From Adlercreutzia murintestinalis (GTDB taxonomy: Bacteria > Actinomycetota > Coriobacteriia > Coriobacteriales > Eggerthellaceae), in assembly GCF_943192905.1 (NCBI RefSeq), contig NZ_CALPCC010000014.1, positions 1 through 62,154 of the forward strand: 62,154 nucleotides of DNA. The letters run 5' to 3'. Position 1 is the stretch's first letter. The number at the start of each line of letters is the position of its first letter. This document shows positions 9,188 through 18,301 of the stretch, in pieces. Below the pieces are notes generated by a model. That model ran no database searches. It was not told the origin of the DNA and was given only the letters and a program-made list of their open reading frames with translations. The position numbers were made by a program, and so were the translations under genes.

Positions 9188-10939
9188 GTGCGCGTGAGTC
9201 ACAGCAACGATACCGTGCCCACCACAAGCGAGGCCGAAGGCAAAACCACCTACACGTATCGCATTCCAACCGCTGCCTTCATCGGATGCACGGAGCTTTC
9301 CGTGAGCTTCAAAGAGGCTACGAAAGAGCCGGAACGCTTCGAGGTGTCGGTGCTCGTTGCCACTGATGGTACGGGCACGGGCACGGTGCGGTTGGAGAGT
9401 GGAGGCGCCGAGATCGCCAGCGGCCATGTGCTGAGCGTGGTGGAGCCAAGTGGCGCGAGCCTGCTGGTGGAACCAGCCGCAGGCAGCAAGGCGACGGTGA
9501 CGCCGGGGACGGCCACCACGGGCGTGGAAGTGGTGCCCGATACGGCAAACAAGTGGGTCAGTTTCACGTTCGAGCAGCTGAAAGCGCTTGGCGACCAGAA
9601 GAGCATCTCAGTGTATTTCGAGACCACCGAGAGCGTGCAGCCAACCTACACGCACGGTCAATACGTGTTTGGCCGTGTGACGGCTGACCATACGCTGCAT
9701 GCGTATTTCGCACCCGTTGAGCAGCTGGATACCAACACGCATCCTACGACGCAGGCAGGTGCCTTTAATGGTGACTCGTCAGGGGGCACCGTCACGCTGC
9801 CAGCTACCTTGCCCGCTGGTGTGACGCAGGGCAGCCTGCAGATCACCTTCGTCGCCTATGACGACTATGAGGTGGTGCATGCCAGTGTTTCCGGAGATGC
9901 GGGTGCGCAGGGCGGTCGCATCAGCCCGGCTGGCAGCATGAGCAAGATCGTTGGTAGTAACACTCAGCAGTTCGTGATCGAGCCTGCTAGTGGGTATGAC
10001 GTTGATTCAGTGGTGGTGCAAGAAGCGGGTAAGGACGCATGGACGGTGAGTCGCGCTGATGTGCTGGCTGGCGCGTTTAGCGTGACCAACATTAGCGCTG
10101 ATACTCAGGTACGAGCGAACTTCGTATCCGTGTTCTATACGGTTGATATTTCGCTTACCGAGGGCGGCACGGTGCAGGCAGACGGCAAGGCGGTCGCCAA
10201 TGCCGATCAGGTGCGCGTGCTGCGCGGGCGTACGCTGCCGGTGGTGGTGACGCCGCACGATAACTACCAGGTAACCGATATTTCCACGAGTGGCTTGGTG
10301 TTCATGCAGGCCCAGGAAGGCGGCCAGGAAAGAGTAGTGGGCAACACGCAGCCACAAGCTGATGTTGCTCGTGCGCAAGAGGTGGAGTTCGTCTCAATGG
10401 CGGCCGATCCGGTTGAACGCGCGAACAGTGGTGATGGCGCATTCGGGTTGCGCGTGGCTGGGCCGGGTACCTTACGGGTAGCCTTCGATGGCAAGCAGAT
10501 TGCGCCCGATCCGAACGTCCCATACTGCACGGTCACCACCAAGAGCAATGGCCATGGCACGATCAGCGCGAGCGCTGGCCAGGTGGCCAAGGGGAGCCAG
10601 GTGCAGATCGGTCTGACACCGGAGAGCGGTTATCACGCATCGAGCATCGTGATCGAGTGCGACGGGACATCGACTACGGTGAGCCCGGTGCAGAGCGGCT
10701 ACTCGTTCACGGTGGAAGGCGACACGGTGGTTACGGCCAACTTCGCTCTTACCGTGACGCCTGGTCCTTCAAACCCGGCTCTACGTGCGCTGCAACAGCT
10801 GCGGAGTTTGGCGAGCACAGGGGATCTGAATATGCCTGGTGCATTGCTGCTCATGTGCGTGGCATGTGCGGCGGTTGGCGTGGCGCTGCTGAGCAATGGG
10901 CGCCTGCGTCGGCGCGAGCGGGAAGCACGTGAGGAATAG
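9188..10939 (+). pseudogene. Headless C-terminal fragment of a cell-wall-anchored surface protein
   Basis: 583 codons with no signal peptide and only a GTG start lacking a good ribosome site. The frame stays open upstream to 9032, inside the ABC ATPase gene, as expected for a gene that lost its 5' part. It contains several beta-rich bacterial repeat domains of the InlB-B/Listeria-Bacteroides kind (TPESGYHASSIVI, EPASGYDVDSVVV, TPHDNYQVTDIS). It ends with LASTG, a hydrophobic helix and RLRRRERE, a sortase-type sorting signal with a variant LPxTG. As it stands it could not be exported. Alternatively a programmed recombination supplies the missing head. Confidence 0.65.
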
Positions 10940-10941
10940 AC

Positions 10942-11075
10942 AGCGTGCGAGCACGGCCGCAAGAGCGCACGAGAGCGCATGATGACGTGCGAGAGAGCAC
11001 GAGCGCATAAGAGCGCGCACGAGTGCAGCGGAGCATACAGCGCACCAGCACAAGAGCGCATGAGAGATCGCATGA
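10942..11075. repeat. Degenerate GAGCGCA-type short repeats
   Basis: The gap after the surface-protein fragment contains many imperfect copies of GAGCGCA(C/T)GAG-like units with no coding sense. Similar purine-rich degenerate repeats occur elsewhere in this window. Apart from these and a hairpin, the 320-base gap 10940-11259 shows nothing else. Confidence 0.5.
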
Positions 11076-11080
11076 GGGAG

Positions 11081-11107
11081 GCGTCCGCAGTTGCATGCGG
11101 GCGCTTT
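11081..11107 (+). terminator. Possible intrinsic terminator
   Basis: An 8-bp stem, GCGTCCGC with GCGGGCGC (one G-U pair) and an 8-base loop, is followed by a short CTTTC. The T tract is weak, so efficiency is uncertain. Confidence 0.4.
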
Positions 11108-11259
11108 CGCATTGGACTTTGCATGGGCGATCCTGTGAATCCGGTCGATTGCATGTAAACAAAGAGAATGGATTTGGCTGCGGAAAAGGCCGAAGAAGTG
11201 CGTAAGGTCGACTGACGGTGTGTATACTATGCCTTTACGCGGGTCAGACGAGAGGATGA

Positions 11260-12387
11260 ATGGTGACGAAGGCGATGAAAGCGCTTGTCGGTGCGGTTGC
11301 GATTTTGGCGATATGCGCCGTGGCGCTGGTGGCATGCAGTCTTTCTGCATCCGAGCAGACGGGCAACCCGCGCTCTCCCGAAGATGCTGCCAACAATGCC
11401 TCCCAGCTTCCTATCTCGCAGGCAGCGAATGGTCCTTCCACGGACGAAGGCGTCATCATGACGCTCGGCGGTAGCGCTGATACCTACGTGCTGACCGGCG
11501 AAGAGTACTTGGAAGCCGGTTGTCACGCCATAGACCCTGATGCGCAGAATGGATCGAACATAACCGACAGCGTGCAGGTGGGCGGCACGGTGGATACGGC
11601 CGTGCCCGGCGATTACCAGATCACCTATACCGCTACCACTGAGAATGGCGAAGTTGCCACGGCCCAACGCACGGTGCATGTGGTCGATTCGTTCGAAGGC
11701 GGCAAGGCGGCCAGCATCCCCGTGTTCATGTATCACTATCTGTACCACCCCGACGACCCGCCCGCTAATATCGATGCAAACTATCTTTCGGTGCTCGATC
11801 TGGAAGAGCATCTGAAGTATCTGACGGAGAATGACTACTATTACCCGTCCTATCAGGAGATCCGCGCTTTCGCCGAGGGTACCCATTCGCTGCCAGCCAA
11901 ATGCGCCACCCTCACCTTCGACGATGGCGAATGGAACGTCTACACGCGCGGCGGCGACCTATTTCGTCAGTACCAGGTACCGGCCACCATGTTCCTCATC
12001 TGCGAGAATGCCGACATTCCCGAGCTCATCGTCAGCCAGGCGAACCCTTATATCACGTTCCAGTCGCATACCTACAAGATGCACAACGGCGGATCTGGCA
12101 TCGGGCGTGGCGGCCTCATTCACGCTATGACGCAGCAGGAGATCGTCGACGATATCGTGACCGCCCAAGAGATCCTCGGCACCACAGAAGCGGTGGCTTA
12201 TCCTTTTGGCGATAACAACGAAGATGCCTGGGCTGCGTTGGAGGATGCCAACACACAGTGCGCTTTCACTATTGAGAATCGCCGCATCAAGCCAGGGGAC
12301 AACCCTATGGCTTTGCCGCGCGTGCGCATCAGCAATGGTAATGGTGGTCAGACCTTCGCTGCGCTGGTGGCTGCTGACCCTGCGTGA
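11260..12387 (+). CDS. Polysaccharide deacetylase family lipoprotein with Ig-like domain
   Basis: 375-aa exported protein. A hydrophobic leader ends in LVACS near residue 26, a lipobox. Residues about 68-143 form a DUF5011-like Ig fold (YLEAGCHAIDP... PGDYQITYTATTENGE). The rest is a NodB-type deacetylase domain: TLTFDDGE near 210 and FQSHTYKMHN near 267, matching the family's metal Asp and paired His sites. Likely removes acetyl groups from peptidoglycan or a surface glycan. ATG 11260 follows AGAGGA; the ATG at 11275 is also possible. Confidence 0.85.
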   Translation: MVTKAMKALVGAVAILAICAVALVACSLSASEQTGNPRSPEDAANNASQLPISQAANGPSTDEGVIMTLGGSADTYVLTGEEYLEAGCHAIDPDAQNGSNITDSVQVGGTVDTAVPGDYQITYTATTENGEVATAQRTVHVVDSFEGGKAASIPVFMYHYLYHPDDPPANIDANYLSVLDLEEHLKYLTENDYYYPSYQEIRAFAEGTHSLPAKCATLTFDDGEWNVYTRGGDLFRQYQVPATMFLICENADIPELIVSQANPYITFQSHTYKMHNGGSGIGRGGLIHAMTQQEIVDDIVTAQEILGTTEAVAYPFGDNNEDAWAALEDANTQCAFTIENRRIKPGDNPMALPRVRISNGNGGQTFAALVAADPA

Positions 12388-12452
12388 TGCCGACCGCCTT
12401 CTGGCTGATTGCGGTAGAATCTTCCCACTGAAACCGATAGAAAGAAGCACCC

Positions 12453-14243
12453 ATGATATCTGGCGATATGGAAAAGCTATATCCGTCGGCTAAAACGCTG
12501 GTGAAAGAGCACATCGCGAGTCGCATCTACCATCAAGATGGTAGCGCCTTCGACTTTTCGGACGATGCCGTGGCCTGCGCGAACAGCTTCATGGGCTGGG
12601 CGCAGCTGGGTAGCCACCCGCAATGCGATGTGCGTGAGCTCATGGAGTTCGCTGACGCAGTGGTGGCTGACGGTATCACGCATGTGGTATTGCTCGGTCA
12701 AGGTGGCAGCACACAGGCGCCCATGACCATCACCAAGTACAACAAGGAAGACCGCAACCGAGTCACCTTCCGCACGCTCGACAGCGATTCGCCGGTGCGC
12801 ATGCGCGCGCTGTTCGCCTCATGCAAGGCGCGCACCACGCTGTTCATCGTCAGCAGCAAGAGCGGCGGCACCATCGAGCCGCGCATGCAGCTACGGGCCA
12901 TTCGTCAGCATTTCGAGCCCGAGTTGGGCGACGATTTCCCGAAGCACCTCGTGGCTATCACCGACCCCGACACCGAGCTTGAGCGCCTAGCTACCGAAGA
13001 GGGCTGGCGCGCCATCTTCCGTGGCGAGCCCACGGTAGGCGGCCGTTTCAGCGCGCTTTCCGTATTCGGGCTGCTGCCAGCGGCGCTCGCAGGCATTCAC
13101 CTGGACGATTTTTTGGCGCATGCCCGTGAAGCGGAAAAGCGCTGTAGCGAAGATGCCATCGACAACCCGGCCATCAATCTAGCGGCGTTCCTCTTCGACA
13201 ATTACTGCCAGGGGCGCAACAAGTTCAGCTTCCTCACGCCCAAGCGTGGGCGCGTGCTGGGTCTGTGGATCGAGCAGCTGGTGGCTGAGAGCCTGGGCAA
13301 GGCGGGCCAGGGCATCCTGCCCAACATCGAGGTGGATACGCTGCTGCTCACCGAAGACCCGGGGGATCGCTCCGTCATCATGTATCAAACGGCCACCGAC
13401 CTGTGGGACGAGAGCCGCAACTTCGAGATGAGCTTGGCCTACATCAACCCCAACATCCCGCGCCAGAACTACCGCATTAGGAATGTGAACGAGCTGGCTG
13501 AGCACTTCGTCATGTGGGAATACGCCATTGCCATGTGCGGGTACCTCATGCGCGTGTGCCCGTTCGATCAGCCTGATGTGGCCTCCACCAAAGCTGAGGT
13601 GGTGCGCATCTTGAGTCAGGGCATTCCCGACCCCGATTACGTGGAAACGTTCACGGCCGATGTGGACATGGGTCTTGTTGAGGTGCGCCAATCGCACAAT
13701 CTGAAGGCGCGCACGCATTTGCGCAGCACGCTGTATGGCCTGCTGGATGGCATTCAGCCAGGGGACTATTTCGCGCTGAATGCGTTCTTGCCGTTCACGG
13801 GCGAGGGCCGCCGCGAAGCGTTGGAGAGCATCCGGCACGATGTGGCCGAGGCGTTTGGCGTGGTGTCGTGTTTGGAAGTGGGACCTCGCTACCTGCACTC
13901 CACCGGTCAGCTCCAGAAAGGCGGTCCGGCCTGTGGCGTGTTCTTGCTGCTGTCGGCCGACGAATTGAAGGACATTCAGCTGCCCGAGGGGTCGCAGGCG
14001 CCATCGCTCGGCAGTCTTGCGAAGGCGCAGGCGGTGGGCGACGCGCTGACACTGGCCGACCGCGGGCGGCGCATGGTGCATCTGCACCTGCCGGACAATT
14101 CGGCGGTCACGCTGCGCATGCTGTCCTCGGTCATCGCAGACGTCATTGGCGAGGTCATGATCGACCGTGAGTTGGAGCTTGCCGAAGAGATCAGCGACGC
14201 GACTGGCGAAGCGGCCGACGACGCTGCGCGCGCACAGGCATAG
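12453..14243 (+). CDS. Glucose-6-phosphate isomerase, divergent (Tal-Pgi fusion type)
   Basis: 596-aa SIS-fold isomerase expected to interconvert glucose-6-P and fructose-6-P. SSKSGGTIEP near residue 137 is the sugar-phosphate loop. PGDYFALNAFLP and GPRYLHSTGQLQKGGP near residues 432-492 match the isomerase half of bifunctional transaldolase-Pgi proteins, but here the domain stands alone without a transaldolase half. The last 30 residues are acidic and Ala-rich. hypF follows after 17 bases. Confidence 0.82.
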   Translation: MISGDMEKLYPSAKTLVKEHIASRIYHQDGSAFDFSDDAVACANSFMGWAQLGSHPQCDVRELMEFADAVVADGITHVVLLGQGGSTQAPMTITKYNKEDRNRVTFRTLDSDSPVRMRALFASCKARTTLFIVSSKSGGTIEPRMQLRAIRQHFEPELGDDFPKHLVAITDPDTELERLATEEGWRAIFRGEPTVGGRFSALSVFGLLPAALAGIHLDDFLAHAREAEKRCSEDAIDNPAINLAAFLFDNYCQGRNKFSFLTPKRGRVLGLWIEQLVAESLGKAGQGILPNIEVDTLLLTEDPGDRSVIMYQTATDLWDESRNFEMSLAYINPNIPRQNYRIRNVNELAEHFVMWEYAIAMCGYLMRVCPFDQPDVASTKAEVVRILSQGIPDPDYVETFTADVDMGLVEVRQSHNLKARTHLRSTLYGLLDGIQPGDYFALNAFLPFTGEGRREALESIRHDVAEAFGVVSCLEVGPRYLHSTGQLQKGGPACGVFLLLSADELKDIQLPEGSQAPSLGSLAKAQAVGDALTLADRGRRMVHLHLPDNSAVTLRMLSSVIADVIGEVMIDRELELAEEISDATGEAADDAARAQA

Positions 14244-14260
14244 GCGCACAGCGAGGCACT

Positions 14261-16870
14261 GTGCGCACCGCGCTGAACATCTGGGTCAAGGGCATCGTGC
14301 AGGGGGTGGGCTTTCGCCCCTTCGTATACCGCCTTGCCAAACGCCATCTGATACAGGGGTGGGTGTTGAACGGCGCTGACGGCGTGCATGTTCATGCGGA
14401 AGGCGACGAGCGGCTGGTCGACGAGTTCGTTTTGGCCATCTCGGAAGAGGCGCCAGCGGCGGCCCAGGTTACCGAGATAGAGATGCATGAGGTGCCGCTC
14501 GAGGGGTTCGATCGCTTCGAGATACGGACCTCTGATGAGGCGGACGCGCAGGAGCGCACGCTCGTTTCGCCCGACCTGGCAACCTGCGCTGATTGTCAGC
14601 GTGAGCTCTTCGATCCGGCGGACCGTCGTTTCCGCTATCCGTTCATCAACTGCACGAATTGCGGCCCGCGCTTCACCATCATCGACGATCTGCCCTACGA
14701 CCGCGCCGCCACCAGCATGCGCGATTTCGTTATGTGCGATGCTTGCGCCGCCGAATACGCCGACCCGGCCGATCGTCGCTTTCATGCGCAACCTGATGCC
14801 TGCTTTTCGTGCGGGCCTTCTCTGACGTTCGCGTATCGGCAAGCGGAAGCGTCCTCGCTGATCGATCCTGATCTGCTCGCTTCCCATCCGTTCGATCTGG
14901 ATCTGGCCGACTCTGCTCCATCTGGCTCTGCTTCCGCTGCTTCTGCTCGCTCCGATTCTGCACCGTCCGATCTCAAGATCGTTCGTGCGCGGACGCGCGA
15001 GGAAACGGATGCCGTGTTCGCTGCCGCGGTGGCATTGCTGCTGGCGGGAAGGATACTGGCCGTCAAAGGGCTAGGCGGTTACCACCTGGTGTGCGACGCG
15101 AACAACGCGGAGGCAGTGGCCGAGCTGCGCCGTCGCAAGCACCGCTTCGGTAAGGCTTTCGCCGTTATGGGCGAGAAGGTGGACGACATACGCGCCTTCT
15201 GTCAGGTGAGCGAAGCAGAACGTCGCCTTTTGGAGGGAAGCCAGCGCCCTATCGTGCTGCTGCGCAAGTTGCCAGGGGTGCCCACGCCGCTCGGCATTGC
15301 CGACGGACTGCCCGATCTGGGGGCTATGCTGCCGTATACGCCGGTGCAGCATCTGCTGCTCCACGATTTTGCGGCGGCATCCGCTGCGCGCGCGGCCGTT
15401 CCGCTACTGGTCATGACCAGCGGCAACCTGCACGACGAACCCATCGTGATCGACGACGCAGAGGCGTACGCGCGCCTTGCGGGCATTGCCGATGCATTTG
15501 TGGGCAATGATCGGCAGATTCTATCGCGCTATGACGACAGCGTGGTCCGCGTGCTGAACACGCCCGCTGGCGAGGCGATCCAATTCATCCGACGCGCCCG
15601 CGGGTATGCGCCCTTGCCGCTGGTGGTTGCTGGCGCGTCTCAGGAAGGCTGCTGTTTTGCCGCCGGTCCCGAGCAGAAGAACACGTTCGCATTCTTGCGC
15701 GCAGGCGAGGCGTTCGTCTCGCAGCACATCGGCGACGTTGAGAACGCGGAGACCTTCGATGCCTGGCTGCATGCAAAAGCGCGCTACGAGAAGCTGTTCG
15801 CCTTCGCGCCCACCCAGCTGGCGTGCGATCTGCATCCGGAATACCTCACGTCGAAATGGGCGAACGACCAGGCAGCGGCCCTCGGGTTGCCGCTCGCGCA
15901 CGTGCAGCATCACCATGCGCACATCGTTTCGGCTATGGCTGAGCACGGGCTTGACGATGCGGTGTGCGGCATTGCGTTCGACGGCACCGGCTACGGTCCT
16001 GACGGCGCCATTTGGGGCGGCGAGGTGCTGCTCGCCAATCGCAGCGCCTTCGAGCGCTTCGCCAACTTCGCCTACGTGCCCATGCCGGGCGGGGCCGCGT
16101 GCGTGAAGCATCCGCTGCGCATGGCCTACGGCGTGCTGTGGGAATACGACCTGCTGGAGCATCCCGCTGCGGCAACTGCTCTTGCTGAGTTGGGCGCCGA
16201 GCAGCAGCAGGTGTGCGAGGCCATGATCGAAAACGGCCTGAATACGCCGTATACCTCTTCGGTAGGGCGTCTGTTCGATGCTGCCAGCGCGCTGCTGGGC
16301 ATCTGCACGCAGCCCACCTACGAAGGCGAACCCGCCATCATGCTCGAGGCTGCCATGGTGGATTATGCCGGGGATGCGCTCGCTTCTCAGGCAACGGTGG
16401 CGCGCGTAGCGGAACCGCGCGTAGCGGCCGCGCACGAAGAGGCAGCGCGAACAGAGGGAGCGCAGGCGAAGGCAACGGCAGACGCGAGCGCCTACGAGAT
16501 CGCGGTCGTGAAGAACACGGCCACCGCGCAGAGCACCGCGCAGGACACCTCGGTAGTGCTCTTCGATGCCGAACCTGCCTTTCGCGCGCTGTTGGATGAC
16601 CTGGCAGCTGGGGTGCCCGTGTCCTGCATCGCGCAGCGCTTCCATGATGCGATCGTGCAGGCCATCGTGATGGCGGCCCAGTTGGTGGCGGCCACCTACG
16701 ACATTCGCACCGTGGTGCTGTCGGGAGGCGTGTTCATGAACCGCTATCTCACCGAACAGACGCTCGCCCGCTTGCAGCGCGAGGGCTTCACGGTAGCCAT
16801 CAATCGCGATCTGCCTCCCAACGATGGATGCATCTCGTTCGGTCAGGCCGTCATCGCATCAGCTCTCTGA
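14261..16870 (+). CDS. hypF: Carbamoyltransferase HypF, [NiFe]-hydrogenase maturation
   Basis: 869-aa enzyme that makes the thiocarbamate/cyanide precursor for the Fe(CN)2CO centre of [NiFe] hydrogenase together with HypE. Domains in order: acylphosphatase (VKGIVQGVGFRPFVYRLA, 1-90), two CxxC-x18-CxxC zinc fingers (110-190), YrdC-like (250-410) and Kae1-like (HVQHHHAHIVSAM near 547; FDGTGYGPDGAIWGGE). It starts with GTG. Two insertions are unusual: a Ser/Ala/Asp-rich linker before the YrdC domain (about 195-240) and an Ala/Glu/Thr-rich loop (about 705-760) in the Kae1 part. hypC and hypD lie 3 kb away; hypA, hypB and hypE are not in the window. Confidence 0.93.
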   Translation: MRTALNIWVKGIVQGVGFRPFVYRLAKRHLIQGWVLNGADGVHVHAEGDERLVDEFVLAISEEAPAAAQVTEIEMHEVPLEGFDRFEIRTSDEADAQERTLVSPDLATCADCQRELFDPADRRFRYPFINCTNCGPRFTIIDDLPYDRAATSMRDFVMCDACAAEYADPADRRFHAQPDACFSCGPSLTFAYRQAEASSLIDPDLLASHPFDLDLADSAPSGSASAASARSDSAPSDLKIVRARTREETDAVFAAAVALLLAGRILAVKGLGGYHLVCDANNAEAVAELRRRKHRFGKAFAVMGEKVDDIRAFCQVSEAERRLLEGSQRPIVLLRKLPGVPTPLGIADGLPDLGAMLPYTPVQHLLLHDFAAASAARAAVPLLVMTSGNLHDEPIVIDDAEAYARLAGIADAFVGNDRQILSRYDDSVVRVLNTPAGEAIQFIRRARGYAPLPLVVAGASQEGCCFAAGPEQKNTFAFLRAGEAFVSQHIGDVENAETFDAWLHAKARYEKLFAFAPTQLACDLHPEYLTSKWANDQAAALGLPLAHVQHHHAHIVSAMAEHGLDDAVCGIAFDGTGYGPDGAIWGGEVLLANRSAFERFANFAYVPMPGGAACVKHPLRMAYGVLWEYDLLEHPAAATALAELGAEQQQVCEAMIENGLNTPYTSSVGRLFDAASALLGICTQPTYEGEPAIMLEAAMVDYAGDALASQATVARVAEPRVAAAHEEAARTEGAQAKATADASAYEIAVVKNTATAQSTAQDTSVVLFDAEPAFRALLDDLAAGVPVSCIAQRFHDAIVQAIVMAAQLVAATYDIRTVVLSGGVFMNRYLTEQTLARLQREGFTVAINRDLPPNDGCISFGQAVIASAL

Positions 16871-16985
16871 TCGCAACCTTCTTCCCTAAAGCGCTCTCAT
16901 GCGTCAGAATAGGTGGCGGGTGTAAGCACGGGAAAGTTCGTAAAAGCAGACCTTTGAAGTAGTGGTATGACAGAGAGGGAAAGCT

Positions 16986-18164
16986 ATGACGAACGAATGG
17001 AACGAACAGAACCAAAGCGCAGCAGATGCGGCGTATGCGCCGCAGCCGGTGCCCGGGACGCACACGGCTTCGGAAGCGCAGTCGGCGTCCGGTGCGCCAT
17101 CGGCATCGAGCGTGCGATCAGCATCCGGTGCCCAACCGACCTCCAGTGCCCAGTCGGTGCCTGGAGCACAGCCGAGTCCCAACGCGGCACAGCCCGTTTC
17201 GGGTGCAGCGCAATCGATCCCAGAGGTGGTGCCAGCGCCCGCGCCCGCAGCGCCCGCGCCCGCAGTGCAGTCAAGCGCTGCATCACAGCAAGCCGCTGCC
17301 GCGCAGCCGGTTCCTGCCGCAGCGCAACCAAGCGCCACGCCAGCGCTCATCTGCGGCATCTTAGCCATCGTGCTCTGCTTCATACCCGTGGTGCCCATCG
17401 TATTGGGCGCCATCGCCATCGTGCTGGCGGGCAAGTACTTCCGCGCGGGCGGTACGCAGGGCACCGGCAAGGCAGCCCGCATCTGCGGCATCATCGGCAT
17501 CGTGGCATCCATTCTCTCCCTGATCGCCACCCTCGTGATGGCGTGTGCCACCATGGCGATTCTGGACGACTACGATGCTACGGGAAGCTATCGCGACAAC
17601 ACGGCAGGCCTGATCGGGTCGGCGTCCGTCAGTGAGGAAGCGCAGCCCGCAGCCGATGCCGCCGCCGCGAAGCTCAGCCTGATCAAGGAGCAGGACCCCC
17701 AAACCATGCAGCAGATCGCTGATCAGATGCAAACCAGCTTCGACGAGATCGCCCGCCAAGCTGCCCGCACTACCGGTGAGCTGTTCACGCTTGAGAACAT
17801 CGACGTTGATCCCGTAGCACTGGCTCAAACGATCGTGCAGGGCTTCGACTACGAGCTCTCCCAGTGCACGATCGACCCGAGCGATCCAACATCGGCGCAG
17901 GCGGAGTTCAAGATCACCTGCCGCAGCCTGATGGACGTGCAGGCGGAATATGCGCAGCTCTTCAACGATTTCGACATGGAGAGCTTCACCGCCGCCGAAG
18001 AGTTCTACCAGGCCATGGGCGAGATGCTCACCACAGCCGCCGAGAACACCGAGCCTGCGCGGCATGGCACGTTCGACCTGACGCTCACGCAGAAAGATGG
18101 CACGTGGACGGTCGACGAGGACAGCTGGCAAGGCGAATTGAAGTCCTTCTTCTCATTCTCGTAG
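16986..18164 (+). CDS. Membrane protein with DUF4190-like double helix, paralogue 1
   Basis: 392 aa. Residues 1-115 are a low-complexity Ala/Ser/Pro/Gln-rich cytoplasmic region. Two close membrane helices follow (ALICGILAIVLCFIPVVPIV... and ICGIIGIVASILSLIATLV), separated by a KYFRAGGTQGTGKAA loop, the DUF4190 pattern. The rest is an extracytoplasmic domain ending in GTWTVDEDSWQGELKSFFSFS. Function unknown. The next gene has the same architecture and shares the loop and C-terminal motif, so the pair arose by tandem duplication. GAGAGGGAAAG precedes the ATG. Confidence 0.8.
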   Translation: MTNEWNEQNQSAADAAYAPQPVPGTHTASEAQSASGAPSASSVRSASGAQPTSSAQSVPGAQPSPNAAQPVSGAAQSIPEVVPAPAPAAPAPAVQSSAASQQAAAAQPVPAAAQPSATPALICGILAIVLCFIPVVPIVLGAIAIVLAGKYFRAGGTQGTGKAARICGIIGIVASILSLIATLVMACATMAILDDYDATGSYRDNTAGLIGSASVSEEAQPAADAAAAKLSLIKEQDPQTMQQIADQMQTSFDEIARQAARTTGELFTLENIDVDPVALAQTIVQGFDYELSQCTIDPSDPTSAQAEFKITCRSLMDVQAEYAQLFNDFDMESFTAAEEFYQAMGEMLTTAAENTEPARHGTFDLTLTQKDGTWTVDEDSWQGELKSFFSFS

Positions 18165-18301
18165 CCGCGCGTTTTGCTGATACCCCCTTTCGCAAAGTGT
18201 CTGAATCCATCAGAATGAAGGACGACCGTGCAACGGCAAGAACTCGCAGCGCGGGTTCTCCAGATAGTGAAGGTCGGAAGGCCGGACAGAGAGGGGAAGA
18301 C

